A stretch of 64,000 bases of DNA, taken from Erythrophleum ivorense (taxonomy: Eukaryota > Streptophyta > Magnoliopsida > Fabales > Fabaceae). The first letter of the stretch is position 1. Every line of letters starts with the position of its first letter. Of the stretch, positions 23,881 through 36,911 are shown piece after piece. The position numbers were made by a program, and so were the translations under genes. Under the pieces are notes generated by a model. That model worked only from the letters and a program-made list of their open reading frames with translations. It did not search any database and was not told the origin of the DNA. The stretch covers positions 35,251,784 to 35,315,783 of the forward strand of contig JAIUCV010000005.1 in assembly GCA_026724425.1 (NCBI GenBank). The letters are read 5' to 3'.

Positions 23881-25381
23881 CAAGAGAAGACAAGTAAAAG
23901 CTCTAACTTCAAGAACCACATTGATTACCCAATTATACACTTTCCTTTTCACTTTTTATATTGTGTTGTCTATCTCTTGATTGGATTTTGTGATGGCATT
24001 GAGGACAATGCAATGTTTAAGTGTGGGGGGAGAGAATTCAAACAAAATTTTTGGATTTGCTTTATGTTGTTTAGTTGTCTTTTATATTTTTAGTTTTTGT
24101 GTGTTAGTTTTGTTTTTCTTTTGTTGTTTGTGTGTTTTTAAAAAATATACTTTGGTTTTTGTGGAAATTGCTAGTACCGAGGTGAGCATAGTTTTGATAT
24201 GTCTTAATTTGATAGGAAATTGATATTGTGTTAAGAATGCAAGTTAAATGGCAATTAGCTTAACTTTAATGAAATTTAATGATGGTCAATTTACTTTGTG
24301 AGATTTTAGGCCTATTGATATTTATTTGTAGTGTATATCACCTATCTTGCTTTTACTCTAAAGCTTGGTTTAAATCTTATTCAAGGCCACATTTGTTTAT
24401 TTGCCATGCATGAAAATGATTAAGACATTCATTCTTGTTTTGTTTTATTTTAACTAGAGCAAAAGAACTATCCCTTATGTGTTTTATCCATTTGTTTTAC
24501 CCTATTGAACCTTATATATTCTCTTTCTAACCTTTTTAGCCATGAAAAGTAAACAAATATTCTTCCTACCTTGATTAGAATACTTTTGATTATTAAGAGC
24601 ATTGTATCTTACTAAGGTGGATGGAAGTGCATTTCCACATCAATTTTGGGCCATTTGTTTATTCTTTTTGGAAATATACCAAGTAAAAAAATGATGCTTT
24701 TGTTGAAAAACTTACATAGTTGGAAGAGTTTGAAGAAAGAAAATAAAAAAATATAGAAAGTAAGAGAAAAGTTTATGAAATGAAATGAGAAAAAGAAAAG
24801 GAAAAGAAAGAAAGAAGAGTTATTTTTGTGTCCTTCGTGTACATGCTTGCTTGTAGTGGATAGAGCTTTGAAATGCACTTACATTCCATTCTACATCCTC
24901 TCTTGATGCTCTTGATAATTTTAAGTATCCACTTTGCTTCTTGAATTGTCCTCATTCTTTTGTTTACCACTTGCTTCTTACCTTGGCCTATATTACAACC
25001 ATGATAAAGACCTTATGATTCATACATTGGCATTTGATTTTAAGTAGTGGAGATGTAGATAGTACCTAAGCATATGGTAGTAAAATAGGATAAGTTGATA
25101 TTTGAGAGTAAACACTTCATCTTAAACACTACAAAGTATAGTGGCAAATACTAATCCATGTGAGGAACTATCATTGCATTTCATTTTTGTTAAGCATATT
25201 GCCATGGTACTTATTGCATTAATACAAGTGATATGACTTAGAGAGTTGGGATATTGATGTGTTATGATCTTCCTTATACTAAGTAGCCTACATATTTTCT
25301 TTTTGGTTCTTTTACATTAGTCTTTTCACAGAGTTTTGATTTCTTTTGCTCAAGAGTGCTAAGGTTTAAGTGTGGAGGAAT
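23881..25381 (+). other. Noncoding 3' region of the Athila-type element
   Basis: About 1.5 kb without a credible ORF. It contains a polypurine-like stretch TTTAAGTGTGGGGGGAGAG near 24016-24034 and the tract next to the LTR at 25368-25381. In related elements an env-like ORF or a spacer occupies this place; I see no env similarity. An A/G-rich run (24720-24820) produces open minus-strand frames of low complexity. Confidence 0.75.
25368..25381 (+). promoter_or_regulatory. Polypurine tract before the Athila 3' LTR
   Basis: AAGTGTGGAGGAAT lies directly before the 3' LTR start TGATAAAT at 25382. This is the expected site of plus-strand DNA priming. The similar run at 24016-24034 is more purine-rich but is 1.35 kb away from the LTR. 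Confidence 0.7.
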
Positions 25382-27844
25382 TGATAAATACTATTTTTTA
25401 TATCTTTTATTCCTCTTAATTTAGAGTTTTTAATGATTAAATATGGCTTTAGGGATTTAATTAGATGATATTTGATTTTATTAGTCATTTTTACACTTCA
25501 AGAATTAATTTAAAGAATGAGTGGTTTTAATGCATAATTTTCTTTTAAATAATTTTATAAATTTTTCTACTTAATATTTTTTATTATTTTGTGCAAATTT
25601 TTAATGAACAATTGGAGCTAAAATGACAAAATTTATTTATAAGCTATTATGTGAACCTTAAAAAAGAAAATTATCTGTACATATTTTTTTAATCAATTTT
25701 TGGAAAAAAAATAAAAATGGAAAATGGAGGATGGATTATGCAGGAGGAGCTTTACCATGTAATCACACATGCACAAGTGCATTCACCATTCAGCATGAAG
25801 CTCATGTGGATAGCTTATGTTAATACACGTTGCCACACATTCATATGTACATACATGAAGCATTCATTCACACGGGCTCTCGCTCTCTCACCAGGTAGAT
25901 ACACACTCATGCATGCACGGATTCCACTCTCTTCCATCTCACGTTCACTTACGAAGAAAGCACATGTAGATGCATGATTTTGATTTAGCAGAGGGAGCTC
26001 CACATACTAGTATGTCCACATTCTATCCATTCTCAAGTGCACACTCATCATGACTGGATGATACATTAACGCACATATCCCTTGCTTCCTCACACAAAAT
26101 GTTATTGCACACACACGAGAGAGGCTTTTCACCTGGCTTTCTCTCTTTACATAGGTCCATGAGACATGGAAGCTAATTAGAGGCATGTATATGACACACT
26201 CTTCCACGTGGCAGCTCACGAAGACATTCTCACATATTACACACATATCTTTATTTAGCAACACACTCACTTGATACACAAATAAATAGCTCCACTAATA
26301 TACACAGCCACTAGTTCATGTGAGAAGCATGCACCAACTCACACGAGATCAGCACTCATGTGCTTTTCATCAGGTCACCAGGAGGCTACCACGAAGCTGC
26401 ATACACTCATCTATTCATGCAAGAAAACACACATAAGACACGCACACTCATATATATACACACACACCATGTCTAGCTCACATGTAGTCACTCCACAAAA
26501 TGGATCACATGCATGGAACACGGACACGTAGCATCTCATGTCACCAAATCACTCACTCATACATGGTTTCTCTATTCATTCACACGATTCTCATCACACA
26601 CGTGGAACATAAGAAGCACGGGAGTAGAGGGAAGGAATGACACACCAGGTCATGTGAGAAGGGAGCAGATCTTTTTCATTCATTCTCTCATAGTGGCTTA
26701 GAATTTTGAAGAATGGTGTCCAGCACGTGAACATAGGAGAGAAGAGCATGGGTAAAATGTGATTTTGGGAGAGAGGCTAAGAGTTTTTCCAAAATGGAGA
26801 AAACATAAACAAAGGCACGAGTGCAGAGTCTAGTAGCATGCATCAGACAACATCATTATTTAATTCCACTTAGGGAGTTCTCATGGCCATGTATCTCTAC
26901 ATTAATTTCCTCCATCCATTTCCTTTAATGGAAGCTTGAACCCACCTTGGTAGTTGGCTAAGAATGTGACTTCCATAAATGAAGATTTAAGCTCCAAAAT
27001 TCATCTCCAAATTTAGCTAACTTCTTTTTTCCTTATCCCTTACTTTTAGCATTAATTTCCTTGTTTAATTTAGTTAAGTTTAGCTTGTTAAATGAAGATT
27101 TTGATGGCTGACTGTATTGGATTCATTTGCTCTATAATTTTGATTGTAATTTCACACTTGGAGACTTATTTCGATGCCTAAGTATTTTTAAAACTTCCAA
27201 ACTTAATAGCTATCCAATTTGTTAGTTATTTTATCCTGTTTTTAGGCTATTTAGTGTAATGGTTATTATATTAAGTGACTGGAATTTTGTGTGATTTTTG
27301 TACTTAAGGAAATATTTAATCTAATCACTTGATTAGCATCTCTAAGTGAAGTGTTCAGTGATTTTAATGAGCATTTAGGTACTGTTGAGGTATGTTCTTA
27401 TTTCTAACTCAAATGGTTAATTTTTCATAGTTCTTTGTGGTTGCACAATTACTTGGTAATTAGTAATTTGAGTCTTAGATGGTAATTCAATAATTTTTAT
27501 AAAGAATAAACTAAGAAGTAAGAAGTTAAGTCCAAATTTTGGTAAATTAAAAGGGAGCAAGGATAATTGAATTCTAGGAAGTCCATTCAAATGCTAGTTA
27601 CCACTCTTTGCCTAGTTATTGTCATCACTTAATTTTAAGTTTTTAGTTCTTGTTATTTTCTTTAATTCATTTAAATTTTAGTAAATCAAACCCCCCAAAC
27701 ACCCCTAGTATAATTACACTAGGAGAATTATTTCATAGATAATTAGAAGTAAACTCCTTGGGAAATGAACTAAGTTATGCCACTAGCTACAAATCTTTAT
27801 TACAACCTAATATCTTTTGAGGTCCTTCAACAAGACAATTCTCA
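25382..27844 (+). repeat. 3' LTR of the Athila-type element
   Basis: It starts TGATAAATAC and ends ACAATTCTCA, 2463 bp, followed by the target duplication ACCAT (27845-27849). It shares with the 5' LTR the CA-rich tract, the block around TTAATTTCCTTGTTTAATTT and the end. Its intact GGAATTTTGT at 27281-27290 shows the site occupied by the solo LTR in the 5' LTR. Confidence 0.93.
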
Positions 27845-27849
27845 ACCAT

Positions 27850-28875
27850 CATCAAGTAGGATAAAATCATAGCATGCTAATCAAAATGTCAGGTGAACTG
27901 TGTTGCCAACTATTTTAATATCATCAAAAGATGTAACAAGTTGTACTTTATTGATAATCATTCTTTGATAATAGAGTTTACCATTGCCAGGTAGGACGAA
28001 ATGTAATTTGCCAATGGAAAAGCCTTGTTTTCTTGGTGTCCACTTTCTTTCATTTCTATTGAAAACAAATTGTATAGGGAATTTAGTATATGTCAAATTT
28101 CTAGCCTTTAGATATTCCTTATTTGTCTCTATCCATGGTAAGAATATCAACTTGAATTCTAAGTTTTTTAAGCACATCTGAATTGCATCACTATCTTAGA
28201 AGATTACTGGCTATTTATTAGGTAAATGGAAGCTTAATCTCTCAACAGATGGTCCTCTATAGTGTTTATCAAACCCAACAATTCTCCATGATGATTCACA
28301 AGCTAAAACGTAACAACAATCATAGTATTACTTGATCTCATCTACTTGTTATCAACTTGAACTTTCACTAAGACTTTTATATAAGCTCATTATAACCTAG
28401 TCACTCTTTTGCTAATATATTTAAATCTTTCTACATTGAGGTTAGCTTGAAAGAGCATTATTAAAATCAGGTTATAAAGAATTACAAATTGATTGTCCAA
28501 TTCACACCATTCCTTTCAATAGATATACCATCATCTCTTCTCTTATATATTGGAAAGCCATCATCATCAATGGTTATGTTGCTGATAAATCTTTTGGGGA
28601 ATTTTTCATACAATTGAAATCCTTCATACAAGGATATTTTGGATGTCATCCCATGAGGACCATGCAGCATGTAAGATTCAATCAAGTCATACCATATCAA
28701 ATAAGTGTTTTCATATGGGATCTCAACATAGATGATCTTCCCAATATCTTTTGGTGTACAGAGGACTTATGTTCAGTAATCAAAAAGAGCAATATATATG
28801 CTTATGGCAACCTTCTTTTTTTGAAATTCAATAGTTTGCATATATGTAGAAACACAAATACTTTCACATCCTAAG
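27850..28875 (-). pseudogene. Helitron Rep/helicase, middle fragment
   Basis: On the minus strand from 28875: TIEFQKKK, the HUH region (RLP, stop, AYILLFL where RGLPHAHILLFL is usual), EIPYENTYLIWYDL, FMLHGPHG-like SYMLHGPHG, DDDGFPIYKRRDDG (28580-28540), YYDCCYVLACESSWRI (about 28360-28310), PSVERLSFHLPN, and FNRNERKWTPRKQGFSIGKL (about 28058-28002). The end at 27850 breaks between LLDD and the sequence resuming at 7906, the Athila target site. These are the Rep endonuclase C-terminal part and the linker before the helicase in plant Helitrons. The HUH histidines and one of the paired Rep tyrosines appear lost, and stops and frame shifts are frequent. Confidence 0.9.
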
Positions 28876-31299
28876 TCTAAAGTTGTGACTAGCATGGAAT
28901 GCAGGGTTAAACTGACATTTGTAAGCTTAACATACTTATCTAGATACCTGTTACTCTTACTAAATGTAGTAATAACGTAACTTTGTGATAATATCCAAAA
29001 TTATCATTTATCTAATTCCAATTTTCACTACAAATTTTCATTCCACTCACATGACCAAATGCTTGTAGAAATGTTGATACTCTCCCCTAAAAATAGGGCT
29101 TCTCGAAATTTCTACAACTAGTCAAACAATAGCCATATAATAATGAGAGCTCCCCTTTTATATTCTAAAAACTAATTTTATTTATAATTAGGTGAAGGAT
29201 CCTACTTGTGGATTTTGTGGAGCTACAACTAGATTACAAAACTGATTGGACAAAATCAATAAAACACAAATGCCTACACGAAACAATGCAATACTTACCC
29301 AATGAATGTTGGTCCACCCTACTGAATAAGATCCTAGATCAACACTATTATCTAAAATACCAAATGTTCAATAAGTAAATAACATATCATATTTTAAGAG
29401 ATTAATAAATAAATACAAATATATAAATAATTAGGCAAATGGGTAATATAACTTACAAAATACCTTGTAAAAGCCTTTAAAATCTAAAACCATGTTGTCA
29501 CAATATCTATAATAGGTTTTCATAAAAGAATTTTAAATATGAGAAATGTAATGAGTCATGAAAGTCATATATATAATGAAAATATTTTCAAAAACATTTT
29601 AAAATATTTAAAATACACATGAGAGCTTTTGAAAGTAATTCTTTTAAAAACCTTATCTAGAGATTTATTCAAGTGGTCATTTCATTAAAAGAAAATGCTA
29701 GAATCATTTTTCTAGAACATAAATTAACAATGTCAACAAGTGACCTTTGCTCTACATCTAACTAAATCATCCTTCCATCAATTGATTTACTTAAAGGTCC
29801 AATTAGTAAAGAGACAAGACCAAAAATTTAACTAACCACTAATTATACCCCTTATTGAATCCTCAACATCTATTTCTCATAAGCCCTTAATTGAATTCCA
29901 AAACAACAATTAATTTAAGTTACCTAATATTTACCAACTTCAATTCATTGAGCATAATGACTATTATTGATTAAAGGCTAACTAAAGTTGCTCTTGAATT
30001 CACATAAAGTAAGCCATCAAGAAGAATGGAGCCACTTACCAGCAAAAAAAAATGATTTCCACTTTACTTACCAACCATCTAACTGATAAATCCCACCAAA
30101 GCTTCACACTAACCCATTTTCAAGAGAATAAGGCTAGCTTATAAGAATACAACAGCATCTAGCTTGAAGGAAGTGTAGCCAAGGAAGCTGATCAAAGAAG
30201 AATGGAAAAAATAGAAGAAAAAATGCAACATAAGCATAAAGCAAGTTGAGAAACAAAAAACTAACTTCAAAACATAAAGAAGTAATGAGGCCAAACAAAC
30301 TAAGCTAGAAATGAAGGGGAAATTTACTATTCCAAGAAGCAAAAGAAGGGAAATACTGAACCAAAATTTGCTTAAGCTTGCTCAATTTTTTGTAATACAA
30401 GGAGAAATTTCCTAAAGTTACTACTACTAAGAGGACATCTATGTTATAGAAATTTCAGCAGGGTGAAAGGATGAAGAAACAAAATTGAATCAAGCACACA
30501 ACAAGAAGAACTTCATAGGATTAGTTTCAAAGATATTTCTTTTCTATTTCCTTACTCTTTCTCTAGCCATAAGTATTAACTTCTTAGAGAAGCTCACGCC
30601 ACTTTTTTTTCTTATTTAAGTTTTTGTTTACTATTCTTTTTTCCTCATTTCATTTTTCTTTTAATAAAATATTATCACAAAATGTATGTCTAGACTCGTA
30701 TCCAACCTGTATTATTTTTAAAATAAATTATATGGTTTAATAAATCAATTTCATACTCTTAATTACCCTTGAATATCTAAACACTATTATACTCTCTTCG
30801 GTCTCATATATAAGAAACAAATAACTAATTCATGAATATTAAGAAAGTTAGTTAAAAACAATTAATCTTCTTAATTTTCTCTCAAATAAAAATTATTTTC
30901 TAAAAATACCCCCGTTTAATATATGCACTTTCTCTTTAAAATTAATGATCACCACTACTCATAATTTGAATGACTTATTTAACGAAGGGTATAATTAGAA
31001 TACTATAATTAATATGGTAGTTTGTTTCTTATATATAAGACTAAATTAAATCTCAGAAAAGTCTCTTATATATGAGACCAAAGGGAGTTTTTTTAAGCTA
31101 ATTTAAGTTTTAAATTACAATTATTAATTTTATTTTGTTATTTTTGAAAAAAATTAAGATCATTACAAATACAATTAAGAAGAATAACAACTAGATAATT
31201 GGAATAATTAATACAATTAATTAGATGAACAAAATAGTAATTCATGAATGAAGGGCAAAACCAAATAGTTGAATACATAATAAAGGGGCTTAGTAAATA
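28876..31299. other. Unassigned AT-rich stretch inside the Helitron gene
   Basis: The Helitron similarity pauses here: upstream it ends around the KYLG block near 31310 and resumes with TIEFQKKK near 28845. The 2.4 kb between has no recognisable protein domain and no clear LTR or terminal repeats apart from the MITE at 30792-31087. Open frames such as 30139-30342 are hydrophobic and AT-driven. It may be a large intron, a captured host fragment, or an older decayed insertion. Confidence 0.5.
30792..31087. mobile_element. Stowaway-like MITE
   Basis: A 296-bp element with inverted ends: CTCTCTTCGGTCTCATATA at the left and, complemented from the right, CTCCCTTTGGTCTCATATA. They match the Stowaway consensus beginning CTCCCTCCGT, the terminus of Tc1/mariner-derived plant MITEs. 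The left flank is TA, the expected target; the right flank is TT, one change. It has no coding capacity and would have been mobilised by a mariner transposase elsewhere. Confidence 0.82.
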
Positions 31300-31684
31300 T
31301 TCAACATTGTCCTAAATATTTAATTTTCTTTAAGTATCTTCATTAGTTCCTACAACTTTAATTTAAAATTTGTCACATAATGTGTAGACGATCTTCAAAG
31401 TGTAAATCCATTTCTTAAGGCAAATTGTTTAATTTCAAACCAAATTGGCTTGCAAGTGAAGGTCAAGAAAAGATCAAGATAACCTGCCCACCTACAAATT
31501 TTCATGGGATCTTGGTAGTTCTATATCATAAATCTCGCCTCTCCAATAAAACTAGAAGTTAAGATCATGCATTTTCCAATGGAAGTTGCTTGAGTATCTC
31601 CTCTTAATAATGTATCAACTAACCCCTTATATAGTTCAATTTTAAGTTATTTCTAATCAACTTGAGTCTTTGAGATTCAATCAT
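31300..31684 (-). pseudogene. Helitron Rep domain, fragment
   Basis: On the minus strand: ESQRLKLIRNNLKLNYIRG (from 31679), IGKCMILTSSFIGEARFM in an adjacent frame, then NYQDPMKICRWAGYLDLF and LTFTCKPIW (about 31530-31445). This last block is the well-conserved Helitron Rep motif region (usual form DLFITFTCNPKWPEI). Similarity fades at about 31310. The segment joins the piece ending at 41621 across the solo LTR: TSD ATCAT lies at the junction and the protein match continues from YIMI to ESQRL. Several frame changes are needed to follow it. Confidence 0.9.
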
Positions 31685-31989
31685 TGTAACAACCCTAATT
31701 CCTTAGTACAGTGATTAGGCTTAATTGCATGATTAGTGATCACAAATCAATGTCTAAAGTCATTATACTTAATTAAAATAGGAAAAAGGTGAGGAAATTT
31801 GAACCTTAATATTATTAAAGTTATTAACTAAACCATCACAACTATTTAGGTCTACAAGTAATCCTAGTTATCAATCAAGAACCTTTGATACATGTTACTA
31901 CTAATTTCCAATCAATAAAATCCTTTTATAATGTTCCCAAGTCAGTACATAACCTTAACATAGTGAAATTCAAAGTTTTTAGGTTAAAA

Positions 31990-32330
31990 TAAGAGTTTAG
32001 GGGACTAGGTCGTGACTTAGACCTTCCCTGCAGTGGCTACATTGGTTACTAAAACTTAAAAACCAAGTTTGGAAACTCTTACCATGACTTGGTATACCCG
32101 TGCCGTGACATAAGTGGCTACTGGAACTAAAAATAAAAAATTCGAACCTTGCGTCATAACTTAGGCCTTCCGTGCTGTAGCAAAGGTGATCTCGAGACCT
32201 ACTATTCACACTTTCGCGATTCTCGCCACGGTAAGCCTATGTGACACCATAGTAGGAGAGCCTTCTTAGGCAAATTTTTCACCTTGCGCCATGATGAGAC
32301 ATCCTGCACCACAGCGCCCTTCGCTTCTAA
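31990..32330 (-). repeat. Degenerate tandem repeats in the second LTR family
   Basis: At least three diverged copies of a unit of about 70-85 bp carry the words CGTGACTTAGACCTTCC, CATGACTTGGTATACCC and CGTCATAACTTAGGCCTTCC, each followed by a GCTAC or GCTGTAG word. The block is richer in CpG than its surroundings. A similar CpG-richer motif block (AGTGAG/CACTATAG words) is at 45420-45570 in a family L copy. Confidence 0.5.
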
Positions 32331-33164
32331 CTGACTCATGGCCATAACTTAACTATTCTTGGCCACGATATTACTCTCTTCTGCACCTATACCTCTCAAA
32401 TTCTATCCCATATACTCCAACTCTCCGTCTTTTTTAGGTCACTCTACCTTAATTTATGAGGCTCTAATAATCTACCTTATTTACCTAACATACCTATCAT
32501 TACCAATTCAACACTTAGGTATTGATTCCTACTCATCAAATTATCATGCATCAACAACTTATGTATCAATGACAGTAAGAAAGATTCATAACTACTAACA
32601 TTATCATTCATGATAATACCATAACATACTTCCAAGAAACAAGCCATATATATATATCCATCTAACAAGATTCTATATCAGATATAAGCAAGTGCATACA
32701 TCAGACACCAAATTGCAAAGAGCCTAAGTCCCTATTAGTTACATCATTATTTACCAATCATAAAATGTCTACACTTGGCAATATGATTATATGATGATGC
32801 TATACAAAAGAATAACAAAATCAGCATCTATCCTAAATTAGATCAACCCAAGTATAGCATTCTCCACACATGGTTTTTGCTCATGGATGTTTATCCACTT
32901 GTTTCCCCTCATCCTTACCTGAAAGACCTTCATCTGATATAGTTAGCCCAGAAAACAGGATGAGATGCAAATCTTGGTAACCAAAGGAAAATTCCATTCA
33001 TATATTTCAATTTAATTAACATATGTGCATTTAATCAAATAAACATAAAAAATAACAATCATAACAGCAAATGAAACAATTGGGTTATCAGTGACTATTA
33101 TCCCACACTAGCAATCACATTACACATATTAAAGGCCATTAACACTGAGAAAGCCTATCCACAG

Positions 33165-36100
33165 TGCAATACCTTATATTTCTAGCTTATTTCTAACACA
33201 TTCTCATGCTTTACATCATCAATTCTATGAAGGAAGTAAGAAAAATCTATTAAAAGAATATATTTTTTTGTATTGCGTCGTGTATAAAAATTTCATTCGG
33301 TGTCACGCTGGCCATATGAGCTCATACATCAAATTCTCATATTTAATTACATGAATAAAACTCATTTGCATCATGAAAAATTGGCCTACAACTCATGGAA
33401 CTCAAAGGAAAGCATGAAATGCATATATCTAATTTTGGCCAGATTTGCCCTCATTTCTATCACAAATTTGAAAAATCATAACTAATTCTAGAAAAATCAA
33501 AATCATACATTCTTGGCCATTATGGAAAGCTACACATGTATAATTCATGATAAAAATATGTCTAGGCCACAATATCTAACACAGAGGACTTTTGATATTC
33601 GAAATGGTCCATAGGTCAGGCTGTCCACTAGTGCTATCACAGAATTCTGCAGCAAACTTCAAAAATATCTAATTAATTCCACAAAAATCCAATTCATGCA
33701 AATGATACCAATATAGAAATTTGTGGATATTAGATAGAGGATAAAAATAACTCTAGACTAGCTCAAGCACGTCCAAATCTTGAAATCTAACCAAACAGTA
33801 ACAGAGGTCAACTAAAGTTCTTGATACTGAACAGATTTTTTAAAAATCCATATCACCCTCTCTAGACATCCAAATGGGGTGCTTCTAGTTGGTACAAGTC
33901 TCTGGGAATGTCTAATTTCTTTGTATAAAATTTTGAGGGAATTGGACATCATTTGGACCCTGTGTGACAGATTTCATTTTTAGACCAGTATGAACAGTGA
34001 CATGACCAAAACCAGAGAATTTCTCAACTTTGAAAATTCATCAAATATTCTCTAGACCTTCAAAAATTATGTTCTTTAGCTTCACAAAAATATTTCAACA
34101 AGCTCTAATTGCATGACAAATCTCAAATCAAGAAGAGCTCTTTTGGATAAAAAGTGATATAAAGTTCCATTATGGTTAATTTTGGCTCCATATGGGATAC
34201 CAAAATATCCAAATAGCTTTTCTTGGGGTTTGGCACCTCTTGGGCAAGTCCAAAAATATAATTAGGACTTGTATGAACTGCCCAAATAGTCCCAACCCTC
34301 ATGTATCTCATTTTGGCCATCTCATCCACCCATATGCATAATTCCATAAACTAATTTAAGAAGCTACATTGCCCATACATATTCAATTTGCATACTAGTG
34401 GTCACATAATACATTCTCCCATTAAAACATAACATATTATCATAATTACATATGTTCCAAAGGCCATAGACCATTTACAACAATAATTTACATCATTAGG
34501 CATCATTATGGCTTTCAAGAGCAAAAACCAGACATATTATGTCAATCTCTTCTCTTTAAAGTGGTTGGCTTCCATTACCTTGTCCACTTAGTCTACCTAG
34601 CTTGTTAGATCATTGGAGAGGAGGGAATGAGATTCAAAGAATCCCAATAGCTCATCTCCCATTCAATCATACATAATGGATGCAAACAAGTCTCATAAAT
34701 GCGTGCATGGCATATGGACATGTGCAATCATTCAAGAAGCATTCTTAGCCTTTGAAAAAAGTCATGCATAGCATATATAGGCTTGCCAAGCAAGTGGACT
34801 GGTCTCACCCAATTTCTTATGGATATTGGACTTGCTTCACCCATTCTTTAAAAGATTCTTAGACTCAACCATACCCTTGAGAGCCTATCTTGCTTTTGGG
34901 AGACTCTTTGCTTTGTCTCAACTAATCTCAAGGGTTTTTGACTCATCCTCACCATGGCTAAGGGTTCTTAGCCTCACCACACTCAAGCAAACTGAAGCAC
35001 ACATCAAAAATATCATATAAGAGCATATTGTAACATCATGGTACCATGGAATTAAAGTCATGCTAGAACACTTTTCATGGCTTAAAAATACACATACATA
35101 CATTTAAGACAAGCTAAGCACACATCTATGCATGAGAGAAGGTGGAGAGAGCTACCTTATACACAATTACACACTTTTTCCTTTGAATCCAAGCTCCCCT
35201 TTTCGGCCATACACATACAAAAGTGTGGGAAAGTTTTCTCTTGGCCTAAGCACAATTTATGGAAGCCAATTAGATTCATGAACTCAATTCTAAAGCCATA
35301 CAATTTGCTTAGAGCTTAGACACTAAGTTAGCTTATAACCTCGTTATGGTTCCATAATTGTACCTAATGAAGCAACACCCCTTAATTAAATTCTAAGCTC
35401 TATTTTTTCTTTTCAAATATGATTCTTGACTCTTTTTAAGCCTCTTGGAGTCATCACACAATCAAAACTAAGAGCATAACTACATGTTGCTTCTTTAGGT
35501 TTCATTATGGAACATAAAACACTAACTCACTTTCTATGGTTTCTAAATTTCTCTGAAGGCTTCCCCTCATATTCATTCATCATATATGACTTAAAAATGG
35601 GTTTAGAAAAATTTAAAACTCTCCCTAGCTACACAAACCCTTTAGGTCAAGACTATGGAAGAAATGGGGCTTTTTGGAGTTTGCCTTATTTTTTCAAGGG
35701 AGAATACATATGGGGAGCCTCTTAAGGATCTTGGGAGCTCATTTAAACTCTTATTTAGGCCTAGGAATCATCATATAAAATCAGATTTTACAATGTGTAC
35801 TTGAAACCCTAGGTTTTGCATCTTGAATTTCTTTGTATATTCTTACTCTCCTCCCTTAAATTCATGGAATTCACCCTTGGTTCCCCTCAAAATTCTAGCC
35901 TTCTAGAATCTACATATGGGGTGAAATATGGAGGAGAAGGGGGAGAAGTAGCTATCATGGAATGCAAGATTTACCTTGTTTTCTTGCTTTTTCTCACTTG
36001 AATCTTGTGTTCTTTGAGCTTCTCTCTTCAAATCCGAATTTTTCCCTCAATTTCTCCTTTAAAATAGATCCATATACTTCATTATAATCATAGGAAATAA

Positions 36101-36278
36101 AGAAGAATGAAGGAAAAAGGTTTGGAAGAGAAAGAGCATAAAAAACTACTAAATTTTCATACTTTAAACCTTTGATTTCTCCTCTTCTTTGCCTTCCTCT
36201 TGTGCGCCACTCTCCCTAAGGTTTTCCTCTGGTTTTGGGTAGAACTTGGTCATGCATAATGAAGGGAGAAAAAGGGTG

Positions 36279-36314
<36 letters not shown>

Positions 36315-36906
36315 GTGGGAGGAAGTTACACTTTTCAAAAATTCCCATTTTGCCCTTCGTTTTTGGCATTCTCATTTCTCCTTTGTTTTAGCTCCTTTTT
36401 TAGAACCGTCTTTTCCATTATGAAATATAGGTTTCCAATTTAGTAAAATGCCTTTAGAATCACTCAAATCGGAGCTAGAACCTTCCCGAATGAATCCGTC
36501 AAAGTTCGGGTACACCAACATTAGAAAACGTCCACCAGAGGGGATTTAATTGTCCCAGGGCTTCCCGTGGTTTTTAGGGCCCCTGAGAACCTTAGAAAAC
36601 TCAAAAATTTCATTTAAAAAACCCTTCTATGTGAATTCCAAAATTTGCTCAAAATTACAAAAATGCCATTACATTTCGTAAGTTTTCCTTAAGAAATTAT
36701 TTCTTCATTCTAGTTTGTTTTTCTTACCATCTAAGCCTAGGATTCTCATTTTTAGAAGTCTAGAATGCTTCCCAATTTTTTTGAGACCTTAACTATCTCA
36801 TTTCGGGGGACTTCCTTTCGTATCCGGTGAATTTTGTTCGTTAACGGAGAAATCGTACGTTACGTTTCTCATGTTTTCTCTTATTTTCAGAGAACCAGAT
36901 GTTACA
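33165..36906 (-). mobile_element. Solo LTR, family L (longest copy)
   Basis: The ends are TGCAATACC… (33165) and …CCAGATGTTACA (36906), 3742 bp. The flanks CACAG (33160-33164) and CATAG (36907-36911) are a target duplication with one change. It contains the 31-bp repeat block at about 34780-34990 and a (AT)n run at 36284-36311. It was inserted into the second-family solo LTR. The neighbouring family L copy at 37308 has a different target duplication, so the two are independent insertions. Confidence 0.88.
36284..36311. repeat. (AT)n microsatellite
   Basis: An uninterrupted AT dinucleotide run of about 28 bp inside the family L solo LTR. The other copies lack it at this place, so it expanded after insertion. 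Confidence 0.9.
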
Positions 36907-36911
36907 CATAG

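Larger units (their letters stand above)
7912..27844 (+). mobile_element. Athila-type Ty3/gypsy LTR retrotransposon, nested and decayed
   Basis: Two matching LTRs (7912-13779, interrupted, and 25382-27844) flank gag, protease, RT, RNase H and integrase relics in gypsy order. The exact 5-bp target duplication ACCAT flanks it at 7907-7911 and 27845-27849. The primer site resembles the tRNA-Asp type used by Athila/Tat elements, and the AITLRSGK and DLGA protease-region motifs are typical of Athila. Without the two solo LTRs nested inside it would be about 12.9 kb. The two LTRs differ at roughly one base in eleven over the first 160 bp by eye, so the insertion is old. No convincing env-like ORF is present. 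It splits the Helitron gene, whose similarity resumes on each side. Confidence 0.93.

Noticed and set aside
23881..25381. Env-like gene in the Athila 3' region
   Set aside because: Athila elements can carry one, but no frame of useful length or membrane pattern consistent with it was found.
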